A stretch of DNA of 64,000 nucleotides from Sediminicola sp035798135 (GCA_035798135.1 JAPFBR010000008.1:1-64000); one strand, 5' to 3'. Positions 50,686-59,907 are shown, counted from the stretch's first letter. A program made the numbers and translations. The notes: generated by a model from the sequence alone, not told the origin.

Positions 50686-51144
50686 CTATTTATTTACACG
50701 AACACTATCAGGAACCAATCCTGTATAATCTCCCCCATTTCTAATTACATCCCTTACAATGGATGAACTGATATAGGATTTACCGGATGAAGTAAGGAGA
50801 AAAACGGTCTCAATTTCCGAAAGTTTCCGGTTGGTATGTGCAATAGCCTTTTCAAATTCGAAATCACCTGGATTCCTCAAACCCCTTAAAATAAAACTGG
50901 CATCTATTTTTCTGCAGAAGTCAACTGTTAAGCCCTCGTAGGTCATTACCGTAATTTTTGGCTGGTCTTTAAAGGCTTCTTTAATAAAGCGGGTCCTTTC
51001 TTCCAAGGTGAACATGTATTTCTTATCGGCATTGATTCCTATGGCTATTACGAGTTCATCAAAAAGGGTAATGCCTCTATGGATGATATCAAAATGGCCT
51101 AGGGTAAGGGGATCAAAGGAGCCTGGAAAAATGGCACGTCTCAT
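50686..51144 (-). CDS. coaD: Phosphopantetheine adenylyltransferase
   Basis: 152 residues, usual length. It transfers AMP from ATP to 4'-phosphopantetheine in coenzyme A synthesis. 'FPGSFDPLTLGHFDIIHRGI' holds the nucleotidyltransferase (T/H)xGH motif, 'SFILRGLRNPGDFEFEKAIA' and 'SSIVRDVIRNGGDYTGLVP' are conserved. ATG at 51144. It follows ddl in the same direction with a 30-bp gap and probably shares its mRNA. Confidence 0.97.
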   Translation of the reverse strand: MRRAIFPGSFDPLTLGHFDIIHRGITLFDELVIAIGINADKKYMFTLEERTRFIKEAFKDQPKITVMTYEGLTVDFCRKIDASFILRGLRNPGDFEFEKAIAHTNRKLSEIETVFLLTSSGKSYISSSIVRDVIRNGGDYTGLVPDSVRVNK

Positions 51145-51174
51145 TATAGTTGGTTTTAAGGTGTTTAAAGTTAC

Positions 51175-52155
51175 TTATTTTTCTTTTAAGGCTTCTATGA
51201 TGGCACTTTCAAAGAGTTGCGGCAATTCTATACCAGCAGCTTTGGCCTGTTGGGGTAAAATACTTTCTTCTGTGAGGCCCGGGGTTGTGTTCATTTCCAA
51301 CATATAGGGTTCATCACCAACAAATATAAATTCGCTTCTGGAGAACCCTTTCATTTTAAGGACGTCATAGGCACGACGAGCGACTTCCGAAACTTTCGTT
51401 TCCTGCTCCTTGCTTATTCTCGCAGGGGTTATTTCTTTGGATTTTCCTTCATATTTGGCTTCGTAATCAAAAAAGTCGTTCTCCGTGATAATTTCTGTAA
51501 TGGGCAATACCTTGGTGACTCCATTGAAGGTAATGACTCCCACAGAGACTTCTGTTCCATTTAAAAAACTTTCAATGATAATCTCGTCATCTTCCTTATA
51601 GGCTTTTGAAATGGCCTCGGAAAGATCTTTTTTGTAATAAACTTTAGAAATTCCAAAGCTGCTGCCGGCTTTATTGGCTTTTACAAAACATGGAAGTCCT
51701 ACTTTTTCAACAATTTCATCTTCGTTAACGGAGTCCCCCAAATTTAAATAGTAAGAGGGTGCAGATAAGATTCCATAAGGTTTTAGAACACTTAGGAGGT
51801 CTCTTTTGTTGAAGGTCAATGCCGCTTGGTAATGATCACAAGAAGTTTGGGGGATGCCCATCAATTTAAAATAGGCTTGCATTAAACCATCTTCCCCTGG
51901 AGTACCGTGAATTGCATTAAAAACACAATCAAAAACTATTTTACCATCGGGCATAACCAATGAAAAATCATTCCTATTTATTACATATTCTTTTAGTTTT
52001 TCGTCTATATAAACCCATTTGTCCTTATATATATGGATTGGAAAGGCATTGAACTTCTCCTTGTCCAAAAATTTATGTACTACCCCTCCACTTTTTAGGG
52101 AAATTTTATATTCGCTGGAATACCCACCCATTATGATGGCAATGTTCTTTTTCAT
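51175..52155 (-). CDS. ddl: D-alanine--D-alanine ligase
   Basis: 326 residues, an ATP-grasp enzyme joining two D-alanines for the peptidoglycan stem. Seen: 'IIMGGYSSEYKISLKSGGVV' with the glycine-rich N-terminus, 'AIHGTPGEDGLMQAYFKLMG', 'LPCFVKANKAGSSFGISKVY', and 'LEMNTTPGLTEESILPQQAK' with the Mg-binding Glu/Asn. ATG at 52155. Divergent from the PASTA-protein gene, over 143 bp of shared upstream sequence. Confidence 0.96.
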   Translation of the reverse strand: MKKNIAIIMGGYSSEYKISLKSGGVVHKFLDKEKFNAFPIHIYKDKWVYIDEKLKEYVINRNDFSLVMPDGKIVFDCVFNAIHGTPGEDGLMQAYFKLMGIPQTSCDHYQAALTFNKRDLLSVLKPYGILSAPSYYLNLGDSVNEDEIVEKVGLPCFVKANKAGSSFGISKVYYKKDLSEAISKAYKEDDEIIIESFLNGTEVSVGVITFNGVTKVLPITEIITENDFFDYEAKYEGKSKEITPARISKEQETKVSEVARRAYDVLKMKGFSRSEFIFVGDEPYMLEMNTTPGLTEESILPQQAKAAGIELPQLFESAIIEALKEK

Positions 52156-52270
52156 CTGTATGTACTTCGTTGTGTTTGGTGGATAGATGTATTTCCCAAG
52201 GTTGTCATATACCTAAACCATCAAAACAAATATCATTTTTTTAAAGTAAAGAAAAAAGCTTTGTGTTTCA

Positions 52271-52278
52271 TATATTTG
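52271..52278 (+). promoter_or_regulatory. -7 box of the PASTA-rluD type operon
   Basis: TATATTTG, exact TAnnTTTG match, 20 bases before ATG 52299. No -33 TTTG at the expected distance. Confidence 0.45.
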
Positions 52279-52298
52279 TTCGGATTACTAAAAGAGTT

Positions 52299-52889
52299 AT
52301 GATGAATTTTTTCCGATTTTTGGGAAGTAAGGTTTTTTTAATACAATTGGCACTGGCAGTTGTAGTTATAGTGTTATTGGTCTTTGGAACAATGCAATGG
52401 CTTAAAAGTTCAACCAATCACGGTGAGTTTGTAACGGTGCCCGATCTATCAAAATTATCAGTTTCTGATATGAGAAATGTAATTGAGCAAAACAATCTTA
52501 GGTACGAAGTTTTGGATTCTGCAAATTACAATCCTGAATATCCTAGATTTTCCATTATTGAACAAGACCCTCCTGCAGGGAATAAGGTGAAATCGAACAG
52601 GAAAATTTATATTACTATCAACCCATCGGGCTACAATAAGGTGACCGTACCGGATATTATTCAAAATTCTATTCGTAACGCTACTTCAAAACTAAGGGCT
52701 GTGGGTCTGGATGTTCAACGTATTACCTATATTGAAGAAATGGGAAAGGATATGGTATATGAAATTAGATTTAAAGGCAAATACATCAAGCCAGGTGACC
52801 AATTACCAAAAACTTCCAAAATAGAACTTGTCTGTGGAAGAGGAGAAATAACGCAAAGGGCTGTCATAAAAGATGAATCAGAAGAATAA
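52299..52889 (+). CDS. PASTA-domain membrane protein
   Basis: 196 residues from ATG 52299. One N-terminal membrane helix ('LIQLALAVVVIVLLVFGTMQ') and two PASTA domains outside: 'TVPDLSKLSVSDMRNVIEQN' with 'IIEQDPPAGNKVKSNRKIYI', and 'TVPDIIQNSIRNATSKLRAV' with 'YIKPGDQLPKTSKIELVC'. PASTA modules bind muropeptides in Gram-positive kinases and PBPs; here there is no kinase or transpeptidase domain. It starts next to ddl (divergent) and is followed after 3 bases by the pseudouridine synthase gene. Confidence 0.93.
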   Translation: MMNFFRFLGSKVFLIQLALAVVVIVLLVFGTMQWLKSSTNHGEFVTVPDLSKLSVSDMRNVIEQNNLRYEVLDSANYNPEYPRFSIIEQDPPAGNKVKSNRKIYITINPSGYNKVTVPDIIQNSIRNATSKLRAVGLDVQRITYIEEMGKDMVYEIRFKGKYIKPGDQLPKTSKIELVCGRGEITQRAVIKDESEE

Positions 52890-52892
52890 CAT

Positions 52893-53924
52893 ATGGAAGA
52901 GGTACAAGGGCCGGAATTGAATGAAGAGGAGTTATTTGAACATTTCAAATTTGTTGCCGGAAAGGGACAAGAGCCACTGAGGGTAGACAAGTTTCTAATG
53001 AATTTTATTGAAAATGCCACCAGGAATAAAATTCAACAAGCTGCCAAGGATGGTCATATTTGGGTCAATGATTCCATCGTAAAGTCGAACTATAAAGTGA
53101 AGGCAGGTGACGAGGTACGTGTGATGTTCGAGCACCCTCCCTATGAATTTCTATTGACCCCTGAGGATATTCCTTTAAACATTGTTTATGAGGACGATGT
53201 GCTTTTGGTGGTCAATAAACCTCCGGGCATGGTCGTACATCCAGGGCATGGAAATTATTCGGGTACCTTGATCAATGCGCTTTTGTACCATATAGAGTCG
53301 TTGCCAATGAACAGTGATGAACGACCTGGGCTGGTACATCGAATAGATAAGGACACTTCGGGACTTTTGGTGGTTGCCAAAACAGAGGCGGCCATGACGC
53401 ATCTGGCCAAACAATTCCACGACAAAACTTCGGAAAGGGAATATGTCGCCATGGTCTGGGGAAATGTGGAGGATGAAAGTGGAACCATTGAAGGGAATAT
53501 TGCCAGAAATCCCAAAAATCGACTCCAAATGGAAGTTTTTCCAAAGGGGGATCAGGGCAAAGAAGCAGTTACACACTACAAGGTGTTGGATCGCTTGGGG
53601 TATGTTACGGTCCTCTCCTGTAAATTGGAAACGGGCAGGACCCATCAGATAAGGGTACATCTTAAGTATATTGGACATACCTTGTTCAACGATGAACGCT
53701 ACGGGGGCGAGAAAATACTAAAGGGAACCACCTTTACCAAATACAAGCAATTTGTGGATAATGCATTCAAAATCTTGCCAAGACAGGCTCTGCATGCAAA
53801 GACCCTAGGTTTTATCCACCCTGTTTCGGGAGAATTTATGCGTTTCGACTCAGAGATTCCGGATGATATGGCCAATTGTATTGAGAAATGGAAGCAGTAT
53901 GCCAAGCATAGCCAAGAAGAATAA
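52893..53924 (+). CDS. RluA/RluD-family pseudouridine synthase
   Basis: 343 residues. An S4 RNA-binding domain (about 28-80, 'RVDKFLMNFIENATRNKIQQ') precedes the catalytic domain with 'VVNKPPGMVVHPGHGNYSGT', the catalytic Asp152 in 'HRIDKDTSGLLVVAK', and 'LETGRTHQIRVHLKYIGHTL'. The arrangement matches RluD, which makes pseudouridines 1911, 1915 and 1917 in 23S rRNA; the exact site is inferred. The start overlaps nothing but lies 3 bases after the PASTA stop, so both are one operon. Confidence 0.94.
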   Translation: MEEVQGPELNEEELFEHFKFVAGKGQEPLRVDKFLMNFIENATRNKIQQAAKDGHIWVNDSIVKSNYKVKAGDEVRVMFEHPPYEFLLTPEDIPLNIVYEDDVLLVVNKPPGMVVHPGHGNYSGTLINALLYHIESLPMNSDERPGLVHRIDKDTSGLLVVAKTEAAMTHLAKQFHDKTSEREYVAMVWGNVEDESGTIEGNIARNPKNRLQMEVFPKGDQGKEAVTHYKVLDRLGYVTVLSCKLETGRTHQIRVHLKYIGHTLFNDERYGGEKILKGTTFTKYKQFVDNAFKILPRQALHAKTLGFIHPVSGEFMRFDSEIPDDMANCIEKWKQYAKHSQEE

Positions 53925-54029
53925 ATTTCATCGATAGAATCATTGAAAAGTCCTTTTGCAATGAGGTGATTTCTAAAAAGGAAGGCATTAATTTTATCGG
54001 ACGTTTAGGAATTTAAATTTAAGTAAGGA

Positions 54030-54791
54030 ATGAAAATTGTAGTATCACCAGCAAAATCGCTCGATTTTGAAAGTGAATTGCCAACAAATAAATTTACACA
54101 ACCTGCCTTTTTAAAGGAAGCAGGGACCCTTAATGCAATATTGGCCAAAAAAAAGCCCAAAGCATTGTCAAAATTGATGGATATCTCCGAGAATTTGGCG
54201 GAATTGAATTGGGAAAGGAACCAAAATTTTATAGTGCCATTTACAAAGGAGAACGCCAGACCTGCTATTTATGCCTTTAGTGGAGACGTATACCTCGGTT
54301 TGGACGCATACACACTTTCCGAACAACAACTACAGAATTTACAGGATAAACTAAGGATATTATCTGGCCAATACGGTATTTTGAAACCGTTGGACCTGAT
54401 GCAGCCCTATCGGTTGGAAATGGGGACTCAATTGAAGGTCGGTAGAAAGAAAAATCTTTATGCCTTTTGGAAAAAGCCACTTACCGCCCATTTAAATGAA
54501 GAATTGATGGATGACGAGCTGTTTGTGAATTTAGCTAGTAATGAATATTTCAGTGTCCTTGATAAAAAGGCCCTTAAAGTACCTGTAATTACCCCTATTT
54601 TCAAAGACTGGAAAAACGATAAGCTTAAGGTAATCAGTTTTTTTGCTAAAAAGGCCAGAGGGTCCATGGTACGCTATATTTTAGATAGCAATGCCGAGAC
54701 TTTAGAAGATATAAAGGGATATAATGTGGATGGTTATGCCTATAGTGAGCAGTTCACCGAAAATGTGCAAGAACCAGTATTTGTGCGATAA
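54030..54791 (+). CDS. yaaA: Peroxide stress protein YaaA (UPF0246)
   Basis: 253 residues, full length. Conserved blocks are 'MKIVVSPAKSLDFESELPTN', 'YAFSGDVYLGLDAYTLSEQQ', 'ILSGQYGILKPLDLMQPYRL', and 'FFAKKARGSMVRYILDSNAE'. In E. coli YaaA lowers free iron and limits Fenton damage under H2O2 stress, and a DNA-binding helix-hairpin-helix was described; transfer of that role is by homology. ATG at 54030. The lipoprotein gene follows about 55 bp later. Confidence 0.95.
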   Translation: MKIVVSPAKSLDFESELPTNKFTQPAFLKEAGTLNAILAKKKPKALSKLMDISENLAELNWERNQNFIVPFTKENARPAIYAFSGDVYLGLDAYTLSEQQLQNLQDKLRILSGQYGILKPLDLMQPYRLEMGTQLKVGRKKNLYAFWKKPLTAHLNEELMDDELFVNLASNEYFSVLDKKALKVPVITPIFKDWKNDKLKVISFFAKKARGSMVRYILDSNAETLEDIKGYNVDGYAYSEQFTENVQEPVFVR

Positions 54792-54845
54792 TATATCCCA
54801 TCAAAAATCGTTTATTATTTGATGCTAATTTTAAAATATCAAATG

Positions 54846-55214
54846 ATGGGCAAAGTAATTTCATCTGTAGTACTTATTGTATTGGTTTGTTTTGGTTGTA
54901 CCGATAGGGATGATTCAATTACCATGGCCAATATTAGGGTAAAGAATGTGAGCGAATTAAATTTCGACTCGGTACAAGTAGGGGCAGAAGATAAAATCCA
55001 TGAAAATGTGGCCACTGGTGCTTTTTCCGCTTACTTGGAATACGAAACCGCCTATTCCTATGATTACATAAAAATAACCTCTGGCGAAGAAGGTGTTTTT
55101 ATCCTTCAACCAATCGACTTTGTTGGGGAAACCCCATTGACACCAGGTTTTTACACCTATGAACTCAATGTTCTGGAAACAGGAGAGGTGCAGTTAGAAT
55201 TCGTGGTAGACTAA
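54846..55214 (+). CDS. Small lipoprotein of unknown function
   Basis: About 122 residues from ATG 54846 (ATG 54843 and an open frame to 54819 precede). Lipobox 'VVLIVLVCFGC' then TDRDD. The mature domain is beta-rich: 'ANIRVKNVSELNFDSVQVGA', 'GAFSAYLEYETAYSYDYIKI', 'GFYTYELNVLETGEVQLEFV'. The fold resembles the DUF4397-like Ig sandwich, a weak impression only. It converges with the tiny THX gene, the two stops being adjacent. Confidence 0.75.
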   Translation: MGKVISSVVLIVLVCFGCTDRDDSITMANIRVKNVSELNFDSVQVGAEDKIHENVATGAFSAYLEYETAYSYDYIKITSGEEGVFILQPIDFVGETPLTPGFYTYELNVLETGEVQLEFVVD

Positions 55215-55216
55215 GA

Positions 55217-55345
55217 CTATTTCTTTTTTTCTATTTTGATTTTTTCCTCTATGGTAGGTCGTTTTTTGATTTTACGTTTTCTCCTGGCCCCATAGGAGTT
55301 GTTAGAAATTTTACCTTTTTTGGATTTGAGATCACCTTTGCCCAT
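55217..55345 (-). CDS. 30S ribosomal protein THX
   Basis: A 42-codon gene that a length filter would miss. It starts MGKGDLKSKKGKI, followed by SNNSYGARRKRKIKKR, then ends in an E/I/K-rich tail (residues 31-42). The MGKGD.KSK.GKI..NSYG.RR.K pattern is that of the Thx family, a very basic peptide placed at the top of the 30S head. ATG at 55345, TAG stop at 55217-55219, directly convergent with the lipoprotein gene. 20 of 42 residues are Lys or Arg. The tail is longer than in the shortest members, and Bacteroidota versions often carry such an extension. Confidence 0.85.
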   Translation of the reverse strand: MGKGDLKSKKGKISNNSYGARRKRKIKKRPTIEEKIKIEKKK

Positions 55346-55540
55346 GCTTCTATTTTTAGTTTATTAAAATTAAAAATTCACTAATCAACTTCAAGCTCAT
55401 TCAATTATTTCATTGCACTTCGTATATTTAAAGAGTATACTTCAGTGAAGGTAGCACTTATTTTGCTTTATTTCCACCTTCTTTTAATATGGATTATATT
55501 GAATAACACCAATTTAAGCTTCTTTTTCCATTTCCAGTAA

Positions 55541-55571
55541 TTTGAGGCCTAAGCTAAAAATAGTAAGTTTG
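55541..55571 (+). promoter_or_regulatory. Promoter of pyc
   Basis: TTTG (55541-55544), 19-base spacer, TAAGTTTG (55564-55571): a full match to the Bacteroidota TTTG / TAnnTTTG promoter. It leaves about 60 bases of leader before the ATG. The rest of 55346-55640 holds no gene. Confidence 0.7.
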
Positions 55572-55640
55572 CTTTGCAGGCTTATTCACTTTTTGGAGTT
55601 GTCTGTTGGGCCAATTAGTAATTTTTTGTAAAGAAAAGCT

Positions 55641-58600
55641 ATGAAGATAAAAAAGGTTTTAGTAGCGAATAGAGGAGAAATTGCCATTCGAATATTTAGG
55701 GCATGTGTAGAAATAGGGGTAAAAACTGTGGGGATATATACCTATGAAGATCGCTACTCCCTACATCGTTATAAAGCCGACGAATCTTACCAGATAGGGG
55801 AGGATAAGGATCCTTTAAAACCCTATTTGGATATAGACATCATTATAAATGTAGCCAAGGAGAACGAAGTGGATGCGATACATCCTGGCTATGGATTTTT
55901 ATCTGAAAACCCCAAATTCGCTCAAAAATGCGAGGAAAATGGGATAATTTTTATAGGTCCCAAAGTTACTGTGTTAACCGCTTTAGGGGATAAGATTAGA
56001 GCTAAAGAGGTTGCAGTTGCCAATAACATTCCAATCATTAAAAGTAGCACCAGAGATCTTACCGATATAGCAACGGCCTTGTCAGAAGCAGAACATATTG
56101 GATACCCAGTGATGTTAAAAGCGGCTTCAGGGGGGGGGGGGCGTGGGATGAGGGTAATCCGTACTGAAGAGGAATTGAGAAAGGGCCTCCCCGAGGCCAA
56201 AAGGGAATCCCTAAATGCCTTTGGGGATGATGCTGTTTTCTTGGAAAAATTTATAGAAAACCCCAAGCATATTGAAATACAAATAGTAGCCGACACCCAT
56301 GGAAATATCGTACACCTATTTGAAAGGGATTGTTCGGTTCAGCGTCGGTATCAAAAAGTTATAGAATTCGCACCCTCCGTAGGGCTGTCACAACAAATGA
56401 AGGATAGGTTGTATACCTATGCTATTCAAATTTGTAAGGCTGTAGATTATGACAATATTGGTACAGTGGAATTTCTGGTAGACGAAGATGGAAGTATTTA
56501 TTTTATCGAGGTCAATCCGCGAATTCAAGTAGAACATACGGTAACCGAAATGATCACCAATATAGATTTGGTCAAGCTGCAGTTATTCATTGCCGGCGGT
56601 TATAAACTTTCGGATCAACAAATAAAAATAGAAAACCAGGCTTCTATAACAACGTCGGGCTTTGCTTTACAGTGCAGAATAACAACAGAGGATCCTACTA
56701 ATGACTTTAAGCCAGATTATGGGGTGGTTACTACGTATAGAAGTGCTTCGGGGTTTGGAATAAGGCTGGATGCTGGGAGTATTTATCAGGGAGTGAACAT
56801 CTCTCCCTTCTTTGATTCCATGCTTGTTAAAGTTTCGTCTACAGGTCGGACTTTGGACGGTGCCTGTCGTAAAATGAGAAGGGCTTTGGCGGAATTCCGT
56901 ATCCGTGGTGTACAAACCAACATGGCTTTTTTGGATAATATATTAAAGCACCCAACTTTTAGGGAAGGGAGGGTGACTGTCAATTTTATAAAAAATGAAC
57001 CTAAATTATTTGAAATTGTTGAACCTAGAAATAGGGCCAATAAATTAATCGAATATTTAGGGGAAATCATTGTGAATGGCAACTCGGACGTAAAACGGAA
57101 AAATATCAACCATGTATTTACCAAACCAAAAGTACCATCATTTCCTAAAGGCAGCGAGTACCCAAAAGGGACAAAAGATTTACTTACGGAGCTTGGGCCC
57201 GAGAAATTTGCGCAATGGTTAAAAAATGAAAAGAAAGTTCATTTTACGGACACTACCATGCGAGATGCCCATCAAAGTTTGTTGGCAACACGAATGAGGA
57301 CCACTGATATGCTGAAAGTTGCCGAGGGATATGCCAAAAATCATCCTGAGATCTTTAGTATGGAAGTATGGGGAGGGGCCACCTTTGATGTTTGCTTGCG
57401 TTTTTTACAAGAAAACCCCTGGGAGCGATTGGAGTTATTACGAAAGGCCATGCCAAACGTATTGCTGCAGATGTTGATACGAGGTTCCAATGGTGTTGGA
57501 TACACCGCCTATCCCGATAACCTTATTGAAAAATTTGTTGAAAAATCATGGGAATCCGGGATTGATGTATTTCGAATCTTTGATTCACTTAACTGGATGA
57601 AGTCCATTGCCCCATGTATAGAACATGTACGTACAAGAACAGGGGGATTGGCTGAAGGGTCACTTTGTTATACTGGAGATATTTTGGATGTGCATAAAAC
57701 GAAGTACAATTTAAAATATTATGTGCAGTTGGCAAAGGACATTGAAAATGCCGGAGCTCATATCTTAGGGGTCAAGGATATGGCCGGATTGTTAAAGCCA
57801 TATGCGGCATATGAACTGATATCGGCATTAAAATCTGAAATAAATATACCGATTCATTTGCATACCCATGACACTTCTTCCATTCAGGCGGCCACCTATT
57901 TAAAGGCAATAGAGGCCGGAGTTGACGTTGTGGATGTGGCCATAGGTGGTTTATCCGGATTAACCTCTCAGCCCAATTTCAATTCCGTAGTGGAAATGTT
58001 ACGTTTTAATGAAAGGGCACCCAAGTTCAATACAGAAAAGTTAGCGGAATATTCGAATTATTGGGAAACCGTTCGAAATTATTATTACACTTTTGAATCT
58101 GGTTTAAAATCGGGCACGGGAGATGTTTACCAGCACGAGATTCCAGGGGGTCAGTACTCAAATCTTAAAGGGCAGGCGATAGCCCTGGGACTAGAAGATA
58201 AATTTCCCGAGATAACAAAGATGTATGGTGAGGTGAACCAACTTTTTGGGGACATCATAAAAGTTACCCCAAGCTCTAAAGTGGTTGGTGACATGGCCCA
58301 ATTTATGGTCAGCAATAATTTAACGGTTAAAGATGTTCAGGAGAAAGGAGATACCATTTCTTTCCCGCAATCGGTCTTAAGTTTTTTTAAGGGCGATTTG
58401 GGTCAACCTGTAGGGGGCTTTAACCAAGAATTGCAAAAACTGATCTTAAAAGGTCATACCCCATATTCAGAAAGGCCCAATGCCCATTTGGAACCCATAG
58501 ATTTTGAAAATGAATTTGAAAAGTTTCGTAATCAATTTTCGTCAGGAATGGGCAGGGAATTGAAAACAACTGACTTTCTATCCTATAAATTATATCCAAA

Positions 58601-59093
58601 AGTATTTTCAGATGCCTACCAAAAACATCTAAAATATGGTAACGTCATGAACATCCCCACTAAAAATTTCTTTTATGGAATGGAGGTAGGGGAAGAAATT
58701 ATGATAGAATTGGATAGGGGAAAAAATCTTCTGGTGTCATTAATGTTAAAAGGAGCACCAGATGAAAATGGCAATGTCAGTATCATTTTTAAGGTGAATG
58801 GGCAATCCCGTAATGTTTTGATCCGGGATACTTCCATCACTATAGTAAAAGTGGAACATATAAAGGCGGACACTTCCAATCCCAAGCACATTGGTTCCCC
58901 TTTACAAGGTCTATTATCCGACGTTTTGGTAAAGAAAGGTCAAATGGTGAAGAAAAATCAACCTCTATTCATTATTGAAGCTATGAAAATGGAAACTACA
59001 GTAACGGCAACAGAGGAAGGAATAGTGGACAAAATCTATCTGGATGGAGGAACTTTGGTTAATTCTGAAGACTTGGTACTGGTCATAGGGTAG
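55641..59093 (+). CDS. pyc: Pyruvate carboxylase
   Basis: 1150 residues, the full single-chain enzyme that makes oxaloacetate from pyruvate and bicarbonate. Order: biotin carboxylase (1-450; ATP-grasp loop 'KAASGGGGRGMR' at about 161-171, 'FIEVNPRIQVEHTVTE'), carboxyltransferase (about 530-800; 'DTTMRDAHQSLLATRMR' with the metal-binding Asp, 'HTHDTSSIQAATYLKAIEAG'), allosteric linker, and BCCP with biotinyl Lys1116 in EAMKMETT. Biotin would be attached by the birA product. A run of 12 Gs at 56130-56141 encodes the four loop glycines. The promoter is described separately; no hairpin follows the stop. Confidence 0.97.
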   Translation: MKIKKVLVANRGEIAIRIFRACVEIGVKTVGIYTYEDRYSLHRYKADESYQIGEDKDPLKPYLDIDIIINVAKENEVDAIHPGYGFLSENPKFAQKCEENGIIFIGPKVTVLTALGDKIRAKEVAVANNIPIIKSSTRDLTDIATALSEAEHIGYPVMLKAASGGGGRGMRVIRTEEELRKGLPEAKRESLNAFGDDAVFLEKFIENPKHIEIQIVADTHGNIVHLFERDCSVQRRYQKVIEFAPSVGLSQQMKDRLYTYAIQICKAVDYDNIGTVEFLVDEDGSIYFIEVNPRIQVEHTVTEMITNIDLVKLQLFIAGGYKLSDQQIKIENQASITTSGFALQCRITTEDPTNDFKPDYGVVTTYRSASGFGIRLDAGSIYQGVNISPFFDSMLVKVSSTGRTLDGACRKMRRALAEFRIRGVQTNMAFLDNILKHPTFREGRVTVNFIKNEPKLFEIVEPRNRANKLIEYLGEIIVNGNSDVKRKNINHVFTKPKVPSFPKGSEYPKGTKDLLTELGPEKFAQWLKNEKKVHFTDTTMRDAHQSLLATRMRTTDMLKVAEGYAKNHPEIFSMEVWGGATFDVCLRFLQENPWERLELLRKAMPNVLLQMLIRGSNGVGYTAYPDNLIEKFVEKSWESGIDVFRIFDSLNWMKSIAPCIEHVRTRTGGLAEGSLCYTGDILDVHKTKYNLKYYVQLAKDIENAGAHILGVKDMAGLLKPYAAYELISALKSEINIPIHLHTHDTSSIQAATYLKAIEAGVDVVDVAIGGLSGLTSQPNFNSVVEMLRFNERAPKFNTEKLAEYSNYWETVRNYYYTFESGLKSGTGDVYQHEIPGGQYSNLKGQAIALGLEDKFPEITKMYGEVNQLFGDIIKVTPSSKVVGDMAQFMVSNNLTVKDVQEKGDTISFPQSVLSFFKGDLGQPVGGFNQELQKLILKGHTPYSERPNAHLEPIDFENEFEKFRNQFSSGMGRELKTTDFLSYKLYPKVFSDAYQKHLKYGNVMNIPTKNFFYGMEVGEEIMIELDRGKNLLVSLMLKGAPDENGNVSIIFKVNGQSRNVLIRDTSITIVKVEHIKADTSNPKHIGSPLQGLLSDVLVKKGQMVKKNQPLFIIEAMKMETTVTATEEGIVDKIYLDGGTLVNSEDLVLVIG

Positions 59094-59159
59094 TTAATAG
59101 CACCAAAAATAATATTGGATTAACTTGTATGGTTCGATGTGATTTTCTTACTTGACCAG

Positions 59160-59855
59160 ATGAAACCATTTTTACATACACACCCTTATGAACCTTTTTT
59201 ATTTGAAGAGGCCACAAAATTGATTGTAGGGACCTTACCTCCGCCAAGATTTACTACCGGAGTGCTCAAAGAAGGGGATGTGGATTTTTCCTATGGCAGT
59301 AGGGACGGACAGTTATGGCCTATTTTAGATCGAATATTTAATTTGAGCCTGGAATTTGAGACTACGGAAGAGGCCATAGCCCAGCGAAAGAATTTTTTAA
59401 TACAGCGAGGCATCGGAATATGTGATATCGTAGCCAGTTCGGAGCGTTCCAAAATTGATGCATCCGACCTGGGGATGGAACAAATACAACTAAGAAATGT
59501 GATAGGGTACCTTCAAGATTGTCCCAAGGTCCATACGTTGTTATTTACAGGTGGAAATAGTAAGAATGGGCCCGAATATTTCTTTAGAAAGCACTTAAAG
59601 GAATTTGGACTTCAATTAAAATTGATTTCAAACGAAGTGCCGAGAATTCATGAGTTTAAACTCCCTTCAGAGATGCGTTCCTCCGAGAATTATAAAGGAG
59701 AAGAGCGCATCATCAGAACGGTTTCCCTTACAGCTCCTTCAGGTGCGGCCAATAGGGCTGTGGGTAGTTTACCAATGTATAAAGTGTTGAAAAATAAAGA
59801 CCCGAAATTCAATACGATCGATTTTCGGGTCTTACAGTACAGTCGGTTTTTTTAG
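59160..59855 (+). CDS. Uracil-DNA glycosylase-superfamily protein
   Basis: About 231 residues from ATG 59160 (MKPFLHTHPYEPFLFEEATK); the frame is open to 59139. Motif I-like 'IVGTLPPPRF' precedes 'FSYGSRDGQLWPILDRIF', reminiscent of the GSFPS...FYYG...FWPIL block of Mug/DNA-deoxyinosine glycosylases. Then 'QRGIGICDIVASSER' and 'TLLFTGGNS', and a motif III-like 'LTAPSGAANRA' (cf. LPSTSPANA / SPSGAN). Base-excision of deaminated bases is the expected role, but the exact substrate is open and the active-site polar residue is not obvious. Confidence 0.75.
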   Translation: MKPFLHTHPYEPFLFEEATKLIVGTLPPPRFTTGVLKEGDVDFSYGSRDGQLWPILDRIFNLSLEFETTEEAIAQRKNFLIQRGIGICDIVASSERSKIDASDLGMEQIQLRNVIGYLQDCPKVHTLLFTGGNSKNGPEYFFRKHLKEFGLQLKLISNEVPRIHEFKLPSEMRSSENYKGEERIIRTVSLTAPSGAANRAVGSLPMYKVLKNKDPKFNTIDFRVLQYSRFF

Positions 59856-59907
59856 TATCGACATAATGTCATATGATTGTGTTGCATCTAAATTGTTCAA
59901 TTATCTT

